From Pseudomonadota bacterium (GTDB taxonomy: Bacteria; Verrucomicrobiota; Verrucomicrobiia; Limisphaerales; SXTU01), in NCBI GenBank assembly GCA_009924135.1, contig RFSE01000003.1, forward strand, positions 22,698 through 86,697: a stretch of DNA of 64,000 nucleotides. Direction: 5' to 3'. Positions 1-11,232 of the stretch are shown here, piece after piece. The notes under the pieces are model-generated. The model was given only the letters and a program-made list of their open reading frames with translations, was not told the DNA's origin and searched no databases. The translations under genes and the position numbers were made by a program. Each line of letters begins with the position of its first letter. The stretch's first letter is position 1.

Positions 1-286
1 CGGGAAACGTGGTCGGCTGTCTGGCTCCTTGGCAATGGCGGGCTCCCGACGTTGCGACGTTCGTCCGGCTCGAACCGGCGGCAGGCAGGCAAGTGCGCAC
101 AGTGCAGATGAATTGTCCGGGCTTATCCATCCGTCTAATCCAGAGCATTACACACAGATTGCCATCTCTTTGGCAGGCATGGTTGACCCCGTGTGCAACC
201 GCTCTGTGCCAGAGCACCAGCAAGACCGGTCGGTTCTACGGTTGCCGCGCATTGTCCTCTGCAAAACTGAGACGCTGCTCATTTCC
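1..286. other. left edge, no supported gene
   Basis: Reading frames cross this stretch, but none has recognisable protein features. The XRE regulator frame stays open back to base 29, but the translation before residue M at 287 looks like read-through of non-coding DNA, with no domain and an irregular composition. It probably holds the promoter of the regulator. Confidence 0.4.
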
Positions 287-598
287 ATGGCTCGGAAAGC
301 AAATAACAAGAAGAAGGCCCAGGCCGCCAAGGAACCCGACCGCATTTGGATCAACGTCAAAGGCACGAATCCCATCGGGCCGTCCATCCGCAAGCAGCGG
401 TTGCGGCAGCGCCTGACCCAAGACCAGCTCGCCGCGCAGTGCCAGGTGCGCGGCTTGAATCTCACGCGGGGCACGCTTGCCAAGATCGAGGCCCAGATCC
501 GTCATCTCAAGGCCTGTGAACTGTACATCATCGCCAAGGTGATGGGCGTCTCCATGGAGCAGTTTTATCCCCCTGAATTCGGAGCGCTCCTCGCCTGA
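287..598 (+). CDS. XRE-family HTH transcriptional regulator
   Basis: A 103-residue protein with a basic N-terminus (MARKANNKKK) followed by a Cro/C1-type helix-turn-helix at about residues 33-92 (IRKQRLRQRLTQDQLAAQCQ, then the recognition-helix region LTRGTLAKIEAQ). It should bind DNA as a small dimeric regulator. The start at 287 is chosen because residues upstream in the same frame look non-coding. The stop at 596-598 is in the same frame as the PAS kinase that follows, and that frame stays open from 599 onward, so this may be the N-terminal piece of a broken or recoded HTH-kinase fusion. The HTH call is firm. The target and the functional link to the kinase are inference. Confidence 0.75.
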   Translation: MARKANNKKKAQAAKEPDRIWINVKGTNPIGPSIRKQRLRQRLTQDQLAAQCQVRGLNLTRGTLAKIEAQIRHLKACELYIIAKVMGVSMEQFYPPEFGALLA

Positions 599-757
599 CG
601 GGCAGGAGCACCAACCTATGCCCAGCTCGCCCCGCCAAAAAAACCTAGCGAGCCACCTGGTGTACCTACGGGTCCGGCTGCGGGCCTGTGGCAGAAGGAT
701 GCACTGACCAGTTACACCTATCTCACGCCCGCGATCAAAGCCCAGCTCGGCTACGCG
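599..757 (+). other. open in-frame link between the HTH gene and the PAS kinase
   Basis: Directly after the TGA of the HTH gene the same frame is open for 53 codons into the kinase. It has no ATG until 758. The last 20 or so codons (LTSYTYLTPAIKAQLGY) read like the beginning of a PAS fold that residues 1-55 of the annotated kinase complete. An ATG at 618-620 is out of frame. The kinase may therefore start at a non-ATG codon such as CTG 704, or the two genes were once one. Confidence 0.5.
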
Positions 758-3700
758 ATGGACGAGGTGGCAGGTGATTTCATCGAGTTTCAAAACCGCC
801 TGCACCCGGAAGAAAGGGACGGCGTCATCCATGTCCTGCACACGCAACTGGCAAAGGGTCATTTCGCACTGCCCGCCGGCTTCCGCCTGCGTCATCGCGA
901 TGGCTCGTACCGCTGGATTCACCCGGCGGGTGAAACCGCAGACCCGGGCCCGGACCAGCCCCAGATTAAGGTGACCGTCAGTGCCCTGCGGCAAAAAGCG
1001 GAGACCCACCTCCAGGCAAAGCCCGCGACCCTCCCGGCAGTTACCGTGACCGACCCGCGGCGCCTCCAGCACGAACTCGAAGTCCACCAGATCGAACTGG
1101 AGATGCAGAACAAAGAGCTGCGCGCGGCCCAGGTCCGGAGCACCGAGCATCTGGAGCGCTACACGGACCTCTACGACTTCGCACCGGTGGGCTACTTTAC
1201 CTTCACCACCGATGGGACCGTCCGTGCGGTAAACCTACTCGGGGCCACGCTCGCGGGGCTGGAGCGCGGCCGGCTGGTGGGCCGGCGCTTCGGGCTGTTC
1301 GTGAACGAGGCCGACCGGGGCAAATTCAGCGACTTCCTAAAATGCGTTTTGACCAGCGAGGGGAAACAAAGTTGCGAAGTGCGGCTGGCACATGAAGGCA
1401 CGGTGCCCCGGGACGTGAAAATTGATGGGTTGCGCTCAGTGGACGGGCAGGAATGCCACGCCGTGCTGATGGACGTCACCGAGCGAAACCAGCAGCAGGA
1501 GCTGCTGCTCACGGCCACGCGTTTCGCGCAGGCGACCATCGACGCCCTGGCGGCACACGTTTGCGTACTCGCCCAGGACGGCCTGATCCTCGCCACCAAC
1601 GCCGCCTGGCGACGCTTTGCGGCGGCCAACCCTCCGGCCACGCTTGCGGTCCAGGTCGGGGCAAACTATCTCACCGTCTGCGCGCGGGCCGTGAGCGACG
1701 GGGACGAAGACGTTCAGAAGTTCCTGACCGGCCTGCAGGCGGTCCTGACCGGTGAAAGCGAGCAGTACACCTACGAATACGCCTGCCACTCGCCTACGGA
1801 GCAACGGTGGTTCATGGCGAATGTTACGCGGTTTCCCACCGGCGGTCCCGTACGCGTGGTGGTGGCGCACGAGAACATAACAGCGCGCAAACAGGCCGAA
1901 GCCGCGCTGGCCGAACAGGCGCGTTTCAGCCAGGCCGTGGTCGAATCCTCGCCGCTCGCCATCATCACTTACAAAGCTTCCGGAGCGGCGGTGTCGGTCA
2001 ACCCGGCGAGCGAAGCCATCATCGGTGCGACCCATGCACAGTTGCTGGCGCAGGATTACCGGCAGCTTGCAAGCTGGCAACGTACTGGCTTGCTGGCGGC
2101 GGCGGAGCAGGTGCTGGCCACCGGCGTTCCCCAGGAACTGGAGATGCACACCGCCAGTTCGTTCGGCCGGGAGATGTGGCTGCATTGCCGGCTGGCGCGT
2201 TTTCTCCATGGAGATGAGCCGCACCTCCTGGGCTGCTTCACGGATATCTCCGCCCGCAAGCAAGCCGAAACAGCGCTCACCGAATCCCATGAGACGGTCA
2301 AGGCGATCTTTGAAGCAGCCGCCGACGGCTTCCTGCTCGCAGACATCGCGTCCAAAACGTTTGTCATGGCGAATACCGCCATGTGCCAGATGCTGGGTTA
2401 CAGCCTGGAAGAAATGCTCAAACTGGGCGTGGCAGACATTCACCCCGCTGACGCGGTGTCCCAGAACCTGAAGGAATTTGAACTCCTGGCCCGGGGCAAG
2501 AGGAGCGTCGTGACCGATGTGCCCGTGAAGCGAAAGGATGGCACGGTTTTCTTCGTGGACATCAATGCGGCAGTCGTGATGACCGGGGGTCAAGCGTGTC
2601 TGCTGGGAATCTTCCGCGACATCACCGAACGCAAACGGGCTGAAACCAACGTGCGCCTGCAAGCCGCCGCCCTGCAAGCTGCCGCCAATGAGGTCATCAT
2701 CACCGACCGTCACGGGCTCATCGAGTGGGTCAACCCGGCGTTCACCAAGACCACCGGCTACACCCTCGCCGAAGTGGTGGGCCAGAACCCGCGCGTGCTC
2801 AAATCCGGCCGGCATGACCTGGCCTTCTACAAAAACCTCTGGGCTACCGTCCTGCGTGGCGAGGTGTGGCGCGGTGAACTCATCAACCGGCGGAAAGACC
2901 AGAGTGAGTTCACCGAGGAAGCCATCATTACGCCGGTGAAGGATGAGCACGGGCAGATCACGCACTTCATCGCCATCAAGCAGGACATCACCGAGCGGAA
3001 ACTGCTGGAGGCGAAGTTCCTCCGCGCGCAGCGGCTGGAAGGGCTGGGAGCGCTGGCGGGCGGCGTGGCCCATGACTTGAACAACGTGCTCGCCCCCATC
3101 CTCATGGCGGCGGAGTTCTTGAAGATGCAGGCCACGAACCCCAAAGCGCGGGAACTGCTGACCATGATCGAGGACAACTCGCAGCGTGGCGCGGGCATGG
3201 TCCGGCAGATTCTGGCTTATGCCCGCGGCTCCGCCAGCGAACGCATCGTGCTGCACCTGCAACATCTGGTGAAGGAACTCGGCAAGCTGTTGAAGGAGAC
3301 CTTCCCGCCCGCCATCCAGATCGAGCAGGAAATCGCCCGGGACTTGCAGCCCGTGCTGGGCGATGTCACGGGCCTCTATCAGGTCCTGCTCAATCTGTGC
3401 GTCAACGCCCGCGACGCCATGCCCCAGGGCGGCACGCTCACGCTCTCCGCCGCGAACCTCGACCTGGACGAAACCTACGCCCGCCAGAACCCAGACGTGT
3501 CTCCGGGTCCCTACGTGATGCTCACCGTGGCCGACACCGGCACGGGCATTGCTCCTGCGGTGCTAGAGAAAATGTTCGAACCGTTCTTTACCACCAAGGA
3601 AGCAGGCAAAGGGACCGGTCTCGGCCTGGTCACGGTGAAAGACATCGTGAAAGGCCACGATGGGTTCCTCCATGTGTACAGCGAGGTCGGCGTCGGCACG

Positions 3701-4150
3701 CAGTTCAAGATCTACCTCCCGGCAGTCAAGGACGACGGCAAGAAACCCGACACGACGCCCCTGGCGCTCCCGGCCGGCCACGGTGAAATGGTGCTGGTGG
3801 TGGACGACGAAGCCGCCGTGCGCGAAATCGTCAAGGCCACGCTGGAAAGCTACGGCTACCGCGTCGTGACGGCGGATGATGGCACGCAGGCCGTGGCACG
3901 GTTTGTGGAAAACATGAAAGACGTGCAGGTGCTCCTGACCGACATGCAGATGCCGCACATGGACGGCATGGCGACGATCCGCGCATTACGCAACATCCAG
4001 CCCAGCCTGCGGGTCATCGCGGCCTCCGGCCTCGCCACGCACCAGGCCGCGCTCAAGGCCGCCGGCCTTGAGGTGCAGGGCTTTGTCGGCAAGCCCTTCA
4101 CCGCTGCCTCCTTGCTGCTGGCGCTGGAGGCCACGCTGCATCCGAAATGA
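758..4150 (+). CDS. multi-PAS hybrid sensor histidine kinase with C-terminal receiver
   Basis: A 1130-residue soluble kinase with no membrane segments. In order: a PAS domain whose front half lies upstream of the ATG (about 1-55), a linker of the LEVHQIELEMQN type (101-120), PAS domains at about 130-245, 255-375, 388-505, 513-630 and 635-755, an NtrB-like HisKA with H772 in GGVAHDLNN, a HATPase with an N box (LNLCVNARDAM) and G boxes (DTGTGIA, GTGLGL), and a receiver at about 1008-1128 with phospho-acceptor D1062 in LLTDMQMP and the conserved Lys in GKPF. It should autophosphorylate on H772 and pass phosphate to D1062. No ligand can be assigned to the PAS domains. The true start may be upstream, because the frame is open to the stop of the HTH gene. 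Confidence 0.85.
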   Translation: MDEVAGDFIEFQNRLHPEERDGVIHVLHTQLAKGHFALPAGFRLRHRDGSYRWIHPAGETADPGPDQPQIKVTVSALRQKAETHLQAKPATLPAVTVTDPRRLQHELEVHQIELEMQNKELRAAQVRSTEHLERYTDLYDFAPVGYFTFTTDGTVRAVNLLGATLAGLERGRLVGRRFGLFVNEADRGKFSDFLKCVLTSEGKQSCEVRLAHEGTVPRDVKIDGLRSVDGQECHAVLMDVTERNQQQELLLTATRFAQATIDALAAHVCVLAQDGLILATNAAWRRFAAANPPATLAVQVGANYLTVCARAVSDGDEDVQKFLTGLQAVLTGESEQYTYEYACHSPTEQRWFMANVTRFPTGGPVRVVVAHENITARKQAEAALAEQARFSQAVVESSPLAIITYKASGAAVSVNPASEAIIGATHAQLLAQDYRQLASWQRTGLLAAAEQVLATGVPQELEMHTASSFGREMWLHCRLARFLHGDEPHLLGCFTDISARKQAETALTESHETVKAIFEAAADGFLLADIASKTFVMANTAMCQMLGYSLEEMLKLGVADIHPADAVSQNLKEFELLARGKRSVVTDVPVKRKDGTVFFVDINAAVVMTGGQACLLGIFRDITERKRAETNVRLQAAALQAAANEVIITDRHGLIEWVNPAFTKTTGYTLAEVVGQNPRVLKSGRHDLAFYKNLWATVLRGEVWRGELINRRKDQSEFTEEAIITPVKDEHGQITHFIAIKQDITERKLLEAKFLRAQRLEGLGALAGGVAHDLNNVLAPILMAAEFLKMQATNPKARELLTMIEDNSQRGAGMVRQILAYARGSASERIVLHLQHLVKELGKLLKETFPPAIQIEQEIARDLQPVLGDVTGLYQVLLNLCVNARDAMPQGGTLTLSAANLDLDETYARQNPDVSPGPYVMLTVADTGTGIAPAVLEKMFEPFFTTKEAGKGTGLGLVTVKDIVKGHDGFLHVYSEVGVGTQFKIYLPAVKDDGKKPDTTPLALPAGHGEMVLVVDDEAAVREIVKATLESYGYRVVTADDGTQAVARFVENMKDVQVLLTDMQMPHMDGMATIRALRNIQPSLRVIAASGLATHQAALKAAGLEVQGFVGKPFTAASLLLALEATLHPK

Positions 4151-4215
4151 ATTTCGCTCGGTCAACGACGGCAAATCGTCGGCGCGAGGCGGCGGGAGTG
4201 CGCCGCGCCGTGCGC

Positions 4216-4357
4216 CGTAGCGGCAGGCATCCTGCCTGCCGTAGAGCCGGGGCTTCCAGCCCGGCGGACCAAGCCATCCCTGCATTTGAACGCTTCCTTT
4301 CAACACCACACCGTAAGACCCCACCCGCCAATCCGGGCGGCAAGATGCCTGCCGCCA
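4216..4357. repeat. interspersed repeat with palindromes, copy 1
   Basis: It opens with a hairpin (CGGCAGGCA / TGCCTGCCG) followed by GAGCCGGGGCTTCCAGCCCG, and closes with TCCGGGCGGCAAGATGCCTG. A second copy in the same orientation lies at 9471-9636. The ends are nearly identical and the middles are diverged. It fills the 273-base gap between the first kinase and the XRE-receiver gene, in which nothing else was seen. Confidence 0.8.
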
Positions 4358-4423
4358 CAATAAGATGACGACCCGCCAACATGAAGGATTGGTCACTCAG
4401 AGTCTGTTGTCGCGAAAGGACAT

Positions 4424-5161
4424 ATGAGAAAGAATGCCAAGGTGCCTGCTGAAACTAAACAAGGTCAGGAAGCGCGCGCTTCTTTCGCGGTTGCCGTCAG
4501 AGAACGGCGCCATCGGCTGGGCCTCTCACAGGAGGAACTTGCCTGGCGCGCCGGCTTGCACCGCACGTACGTCACGGACATCGAGCGCGGTGCCCGCAAC
4601 CTTTCGCTGAAGAGCATCGAACGTCTGGCCACCGCCTTGCAGGCTCCCATCGCGGAATTGTTTTCCCCGTCGTCACCGGCCAAACCCACGCGCGCCGCCC
4701 CGGCCGTGGACCCCATGAAGTGGCCCTGCGTGGACATCCTGCTCGTCGAGGACAACCCCGACGACGTCGAGCTGTCCTTGCAAGCCTTTCAGAAGGTCCG
4801 GATGCAAAACCGCATCCACACGTTGAAGGATGGCGAAGCCGCCCTGGATTTCTTGTTCCGGAAAAGTCTCCAGTCCCGCGACTGGCAGCCGGACCAGCCG
4901 CTGGTCGTGCTGTTGGATTTAAATCTGCCCAAACTGAGCGGCCTCGAAGTTCTGCGCCGGTTGCGCGGCGATTCCCGCACGATGCACCTCCCGGTGGTGG
5001 TGCTCACGGCATCCGACCGCAGCCGGGACGTTACCGAATGCCGCCAGCTGGGGTGCAGTTTTTACATCATCAAACCCCTTAACTGGGACAATTTCAGCAA
5101 GCTCACCCCCAATCTTCACTTGGACTGGTCGCTGGTGGGCCAGCCGGTTGCCAACCGCTAG
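4424..5161 (+). CDS. XRE HTH fused to Rcp1-like response-regulator receiver
   Basis: A 245-residue protein in two parts. Residues about 21-82 are a Cro/C1-type HTH ([20 protein letters not shown], then [11 protein letters not shown]). Residues about 103-232 are a receiver of the Rcp1 type, with the acidic pair in VEDNPDD, phospho-acceptor D165 in LLDLNLP, T195 in LTAS and K217 in IIKP. A proline/alanine linker joins them. In the usual DNA-binding response regulator the receiver comes first, and Rcp1-like receivers normally stand alone, so this order is unusual. The start is supported by GAAAGGA seven bases upstream. The next kinase begins 23 bases later, so the genes are probably co-transcribed. 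Phosphorylation-controlled DNA binding is inference. Confidence 0.85.
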   Translation: MRKNAKVPAETKQGQEARASFAVAVRERRHRLGLSQEELAWRAGLHRTYVTDIERGARNLSLKSIERLATALQAPIAELFSPSSPAKPTRAAPAVDPMKWPCVDILLVEDNPDDVELSLQAFQKVRMQNRIHTLKDGEAALDFLFRKSLQSRDWQPDQPLVVLLDLNLPKLSGLEVLRRLRGDSRTMHLPVVVLTASDRSRDVTECRQLGCSFYIIKPLNWDNFSKLTPNLHLDWSLVGQPVANR

Positions 5162-5184
5162 CATCCCGCCGCCTGCTTCGCTCT

Positions 5185-7041
5185 ATGACTCACTCCGGGG
5201 ACCAGGAGAAGGCGGAGGACCGGGTGGCCGCTGAACTGGGCCAGATGTTTCTGGACGAGGCCCCGGACGCCATGATGGCCACGACGCTCGGGGGCAAGAT
5301 CATCCTCTGGAACCGGGGTGCCGAAACCCTGTTTGGCTGCTCCAGTGCCGAGGCCGTGGGCCGGCAACTCAGCGAGGTCACCGTGCCGCCTGACCGGGCC
5401 GGGGAGGAGGAACGGCTCAGGCTGGAGACCCAATCCAAAGGGCTGATCACGTACGAAACCATCCGCCGCCGCCAGGACGGTTCCCTGGTTTATGTCAGCG
5501 TTTCCAGCAAGCTCGTGGCGGCCCCGGATGGCCTGACTCAATACCTTCTCCTGACCGAAAAGGACGTGACCCAGCTCAAGGTGCTGCAGGATGCCAAGCT
5601 GATTGAAGCCCGCTACCGCGACCTGCTCGAATCCGTGCCGGATGCCATTGTGATGGCCAACGTGACCGGACGCATCGTGCTGGCCAACGGCCAGGCGGAA
5701 ACCCTGTTTGGCTACGGCCCCAAGGAACTGCTGGGCCAGCCGGTGGAAGTGCTGCTGCCCGGCCGGTTTCGCCGCACCCATGTCGGCCACCGCGGCGGGT
5801 ACATGGCGCAACCCCGCACGCGCGCCATGGGTGCCGGTCTGGACTTGTACGGCGTCCGCAAGGACGGCTCGGAGTTCCCGGTCGAGATCAGCCTCAGCCC
5901 GCTGAAGATGGACACCGGCGTGCTCGTGATGAGCGCCATCCGCGACATTTCCGAGCGACGCAAGGCCGACCAGAAATTCCGCGCCCTCCTTGAATCCGCG
6001 CCCGACTCCATTGTCATCGTCAACCGCGCCGGGGTCATCGTCCTGGTCAATTCCCAGACCGAAAAAATCTTCGGCCACGGGCGCGATGAATTGCTGGGCC
6101 GGCCGATTGAAGTGCTCGTGCCCGAGCGGTTTCGCGGGAAGCATCCCGGCCACCATGCCGGGTTTTTCTCCACCCCGCGCACCCGCGCCATGGGCGCGGG
6201 GCTGGAGCTGTACGGCCTGCGCAAGGACGGCACGGAGTTTCCCGTCGAGATCAGTCTCAGCCCGTTGGAAACCGAGGAAGGCACGCTGGCCATGAGCGCC
6301 ATCCGCGACATCACGGACCGGAAACAGGCCGAAAACGCCGTGCGCAAACTCAACGCCGAGCTGGAAGTCGCCAACCAGGAACTCGAGTCCTTCTCCTACT
6401 CCGTCTCGCACGATCTGCGCGCCCCGCTGCGGGGCATTGACGGGTTCAGCCGCACGCTGGCGGATGAATACGCCGACAAACTGGATGACCGGGGCCAGCA
6501 CTACCTCCGCCGCATCCGCGCGGCCACGCAGCGCATGGGCCAGTTGATTGACGACCTGCTCGAACTGGCCCGGTTGACCCGCAGCGAGATGAAACGTGAA
6601 GTCGTGGATGTCAGCGCGCTGGCCCGCTCCCTTTTAGACGAACTGCGCCAGGGCCAGCCCGAACGCCAACTGGAATGCGTCATCGCCCCCGGGTTGACCG
6701 TCAGCGCCGATCCCACCCTCCTGCGCGTGCTGCTGCTGAACCTGCTGGGCAACGCGTGGAAATTCACCAGCCGCCAGTCCCGGCCGGTCATCGAAGTGGG
6801 TGCCGCGCCCCAGCACGGCTCGTCAGCTTTGTTCGTGCGCGACAACGGGGCGGGGTTTGACATGGCCTACGCCGACAAACTCTTCAGTCCCTTTCAACGG
6901 CTGCACCGGCAGCAGGAGTTCGAGGGCACCGGCATCGGGCTGGCCACCGTGCAACGGATCATCCACCGTCATGGCGGCCGGGTCTGGGCCGAGAGCCAGC
7001 CGGATCACGGTGCCACTTTTTATTTCACCCTGCCGGGCTAG
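5185..7041 (+). CDS. triple-PAS sensor histidine kinase
   Basis: A 618-residue cytoplasmic kinase. PAS domains lie at about 15-135, 145-260 and 270-385. The second and third are near-duplicates of each other, sharing TRAMGAGL and [10 protein letters not shown]. HisKA follows with H409 in [18 protein letters not shown], the bacteriophytochrome/HisKA_2-like class that typically partners Rcp1 receivers, then a HATPase with N box [13 protein letters not shown] and G boxes DNGAGF and GTGIGL. There is no GAF/PHY chromophore module and no receiver. The 147-residue receiver gene starts 9 bases after the stop, which makes it the obvious phosphotransfer partner. The PAS input is unknown. Confidence 0.88.
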   Translation: MTHSGDQEKAEDRVAAELGQMFLDEAPDAMMATTLGGKIILWNRGAETLFGCSSAEAVGRQLSEVTVPPDRAGEEERLRLETQSKGLITYETIRRRQDGSLVYVSVSSKLVAAPDGLTQYLLLTEKDVTQLKVLQDAKLIEARYRDLLESVPDAIVMANVTGRIVLANGQAETLFGYGPKELLGQPVEVLLPGRFRRTHVGHRGGYMAQPRTRAMGAGLDLYGVRKDGSEFPVEISLSPLKMDTGVLVMSAIRDISERRKADQKFRALLESAPDSIVIVNRAGVIVLVNSQTEKIFGHGRDELLGRPIEVLVPERFRGKHPGHHAGFFSTPRTRAMGAGLELYGLRKDGTEFPVEISLSPLETEEGTLAMSAIRDITDRKQAENAVRKLNAELEVANQELESFSYSVSHDLRAPLRGIDGFSRTLADEYADKLDDRGQHYLRRIRAATQRMGQLIDDLLELARLTRSEMKREVVDVSALARSLLDELRQGQPERQLECVIAPGLTVSADPTLLRVLLLNLLGNAWKFTSRQSRPVIEVGAAPQHGSSALFVRDNGAGFDMAYADKLFSPFQRLHRQQEFEGTGIGLATVQRIIHRHGGRVWAESQPDHGATFYFTLPG

Positions 7042-7050
7042 GCACACCGC

Positions 7051-7490
7051 ATGAACGAACGCCTGATTCTGCTGGTGGAGGACAACCCCGATGACGAGGA
7101 GCTGACCTGGATCGCGTTCCGCAAGTCGGGAATCGGCCATAACCTGGTCGTGGCCCGCGACGGAGCCGAGGCGCTCGAATACCTGCTCGGCTCGCGCCTG
7201 CTGACTGGCGAGACGCTGCCGGCCGTCATCCTTCTGGACCTAAAGCTGCCCAAAGTGGACGGCCTGGAAGTGCTGCGCCGGCTCCGGGCCGATGAGCGGA
7301 CGCGCACCCTGCCCGTGGTCGTGTTAAGCACCTCCCGCGAGGAACAGGACATGGTCCGCAGTTATTCGCTGGGCGCCAGCAGTTACATCCGCAAACCCGT
7401 GGACTTCGACCGCTTCATCGAAGTCATGCAGCAGATTGCCCTTTACTGGCTGGGCATCAACGAACGGCCCGTTCTCCTGAATCGACCCGC

Positions 7491-7494
<4 letters not shown>
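7051..7494 (+). CDS. single-domain response regulator, Rcp1-like
   Basis: A 147-residue stand-alone receiver with the acidic pocket VEDNPDDEE, phospho-acceptor D63 in ILLDLKLP, the switch residue in VLSTS, and Lys in IRKPVDF. It has no output domain, so it probably acts through protein contacts or as a phosphate relay. It is closely similar to the receiver half of the XRE fusion upstream. It sits 9 bases after the triple-PAS kinase, and its last four bases overlap the start of the next kinase (ATGA), so the three are translationally coupled. Confidence 0.9.
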
Positions 7495-9437
<1,943 letters not shown>

Positions 9438-9470
9438 AGTGCAGCCCGGCGGGTTACGCCGCGCGCGGGT

Positions 9471-9636
9471 GGCGGCAGGCATCCTGCCTGCCGTAGAGCC
9501 GGGGCTTCCAGCCCGGCGGGATTGAACGTCCCTCCTGCCGAGCACTTCCCTTCAACCCCGCGTCTCAAAACTCCGCACGTCGTTCCGGGCGGCAAGATGC
9601 GCGCCCTTTACGGCAGGCAGGATGCCTGCCGCCACG
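9471..9636. repeat. interspersed repeat with palindromes, copy 2
   Basis: Same orientation and same end modules as the copy at 4216-4357, with an extra short stretch near the right end that adds a second GGCAGGCAGGATGCCTGCC palindrome. It separates the 3' end of the signalling cluster from the convergent pfp gene and might serve as a bidirectional terminator. Confidence 0.8.
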
Positions 9637-9638
9637 GA

Positions 9639-10910
9639 CTACGCGCGGGCCGCGAGCTTCTTCTCCACCGGCACGCGGTCCAGGACCACGTACTTCGGCA
9701 GGCCGCCTTCACTGGGCGGATGCGCATCACCCTCGATCAACGGGCGGGCGTACTCGATGAACTTCTCGTTCGGCAGGAAACCGTCCTCGGTGATCCAGTC
9801 GCGCGGGAGGAAATGTTCCACGTTCGCAATGTCGTCGAGCGGCTGGATGTCCGTGGTCCACGTGTAAGGATGCGTGCCGGTGCGGACGATCTTCACCATG
9901 TAGCCGCTCTTGCCGCCCACGGCGGTGCGTACGGCCGTCTCGCCGCAGGCCACGGCCTCGGCCACGTCGGTGGCGCTGGCGTAATGGGCGGCCGCGCGCT
10001 GTGCGTAGCCGAGCTTCACGGTGCGGGTCTTGAGGTTGAGCTTGCCCTGCACGAGTTCCGCCAGCCGGTCGGCGGCTCCGCCGAGCACGGCGTGGCCGAA
10101 GGCGTCCACGCGGGACTTGTCCACGCCAATCTCTTCCCCGGCGGCGTTCTTCAAGCCCTCGCCCACCACGACGATGCAATACTTGAGGCTGCCCACGGTT
10201 TCCTTCAGGCGCGCGAGGAACTTCTCCTCTTCAAACGCAATTTCCGGCAGGAGGATGATGTGCGGGGCGTCCGTGGCCGAGCGCTTGGCCAGCACGGTGC
10301 CGGCGGCGATCCAGCCGGCGGCGCGGCCCATCACCTCGATGATGCAGCAGGAGCCGTCATCGGTGGCCATGGAGCCGACGTCGCACGCGACTTCCATGAC
10401 GGTGGCCGCGTTGTACTTGATGACGGAGCCGTAGCCGTTGCAGTGGTCGGTGTGGGGCAGGTCGTTGTCGATCGTCTTGGGCACGCCGATGCACCGCATG
10501 TCCCAGCCGCGTTTCACGGCTTCCTGATGGATCTTGTTCGTCGTGTCCTGCGAATCGTTGCCGCCCGCGTAGAAGAAGTAACGGATGTTGTGCGCCTGGA
10601 AAACCTCGAACAGGCGGTCCATGTCCTTGGCGGCCTTCTCGGGCTTCTTCTTGAAATCGATCTTGTAACGGCACGTGCCCAGTGCGGCGGCGGGCGTGTG
10701 CTTGAGGCCCTCGATGGCCTTGGCCTTCTCCTCGTTCAGGTCGATGAGCGTCTCGTTGAGGATGCCCAGGATGCCGTTGAGGCCGCCGTAGATTTCCTCG
10801 ATGCACTCGTGCCGGCCCGCCTCCTGAATGACGCCCGCAACGCTGGCGTTGATGACGGCGGTGGGGCCGCCGGACTGGGCGACGAGCAGATTGCCTGTGA
10901 GTTCAGCCAT
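9639..10910 (-). CDS. pfp: PPi-dependent 6-phosphofructokinase
   Basis: A 423-residue enzyme that should interconvert fructose 6-phosphate and fructose 1,6-bisphosphate using pyrophosphate, reversibly, in the cytoplasm. The start at MAELTGNLLVAQSGGPTAVI is chosen because the residues upstream do not resemble the family. The nucleotide/PPi loop QSGGPTAVINAS opens the protein. GGNDSQDT replaces the ATP-type GGDGS and PKTIDND marks the PPi-using group. VMGRAAGWIA and the PEIAFE segment form the substrate site. It neighbours dnaN, transcribed the same way 323 bases upstream. A putative PPi-type PEP carboxykinase at 42.6-46.1 kb would share the same energy currency. Confidence 0.9.
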   Translation of the reverse strand: MAELTGNLLVAQSGGPTAVINASVAGVIQEAGRHECIEEIYGGLNGILGILNETLIDLNEEKAKAIEGLKHTPAAALGTCRYKIDFKKKPEKAAKDMDRLFEVFQAHNIRYFFYAGGNDSQDTTNKIHQEAVKRGWDMRCIGVPKTIDNDLPHTDHCNGYGSVIKYNAATVMEVACDVGSMATDDGSCCIIEVMGRAAGWIAAGTVLAKRSATDAPHIILLPEIAFEEEKFLARLKETVGSLKYCIVVVGEGLKNAAGEEIGVDKSRVDAFGHAVLGGAADRLAELVQGKLNLKTRTVKLGYAQRAAAHYASATDVAEAVACGETAVRTAVGGKSGYMVKIVRTGTHPYTWTTDIQPLDDIANVEHFLPRDWITEDGFLPNEKFIEYARPLIEGDAHPPSEGGLPKYVVLDRVPVEKKLAARA

Positions 10911-11085
10911 AAAACAAATGCACGCCGGGTCTGGTTCTGCCTGGGAATTCAGGAAGCGAAAGCCACCCGGCGCGAGCGGCGTGCACCCTGCCAATCCAAG
11001 CCGGTGGTGTCAAAGCGGAATTGGCCGATGCGGAGGTGGGCACCGCAGAGGCGGGAAGCGCGCAGAGGTAAAAGGAGGCGTTGGC

Positions 11086-11198
11086 AGGGACGGATTCCAC
11101 TCCGTCCCTACCCGCGTGATGGATTGCGTGTTGAGAGAGAAGTGGCGTTTCCGTGGATAGTACGCGGCAACGCGGCGCTCATAGAGCGCCGCTACAGG
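11086..11198. repeat. palindromes in the pfp-dnaN gap
   Basis: The 322-base gap between pfp and dnaN holds no gene. It contains a hairpin AGGGACGGA/TCCGTCCCT (11086-11109) and a hairpin CGGCGCTC-ATA-GAGCGCCG (11173-11191) followed by CTACAG. The second has the same layout as the hairpin at 59838-59856. GACGTGGGCGTCCACGCTCC follows at about 11206-11225, a variant of a motif also seen near 33451. Confidence 0.7.
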
Positions 11199-11232
11199 GC
11201 TACAGACGTGGGCGTCCACGCTCCGGCGCACC

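Noticed and set aside
596..598. TGA read as selenocysteine to join the HTH and kinase genes
   Set aside because: No SECIS-like hairpin or selenoprotein context was seen. A nonsense mutation or separate starts are simpler.
1436..3265. Long - strand frame (609 codons) across the first kinase gene
   Set aside because: It lies antisense to a clear multi-PAS kinase and shows no domain; high GC creates such long antisense frames.
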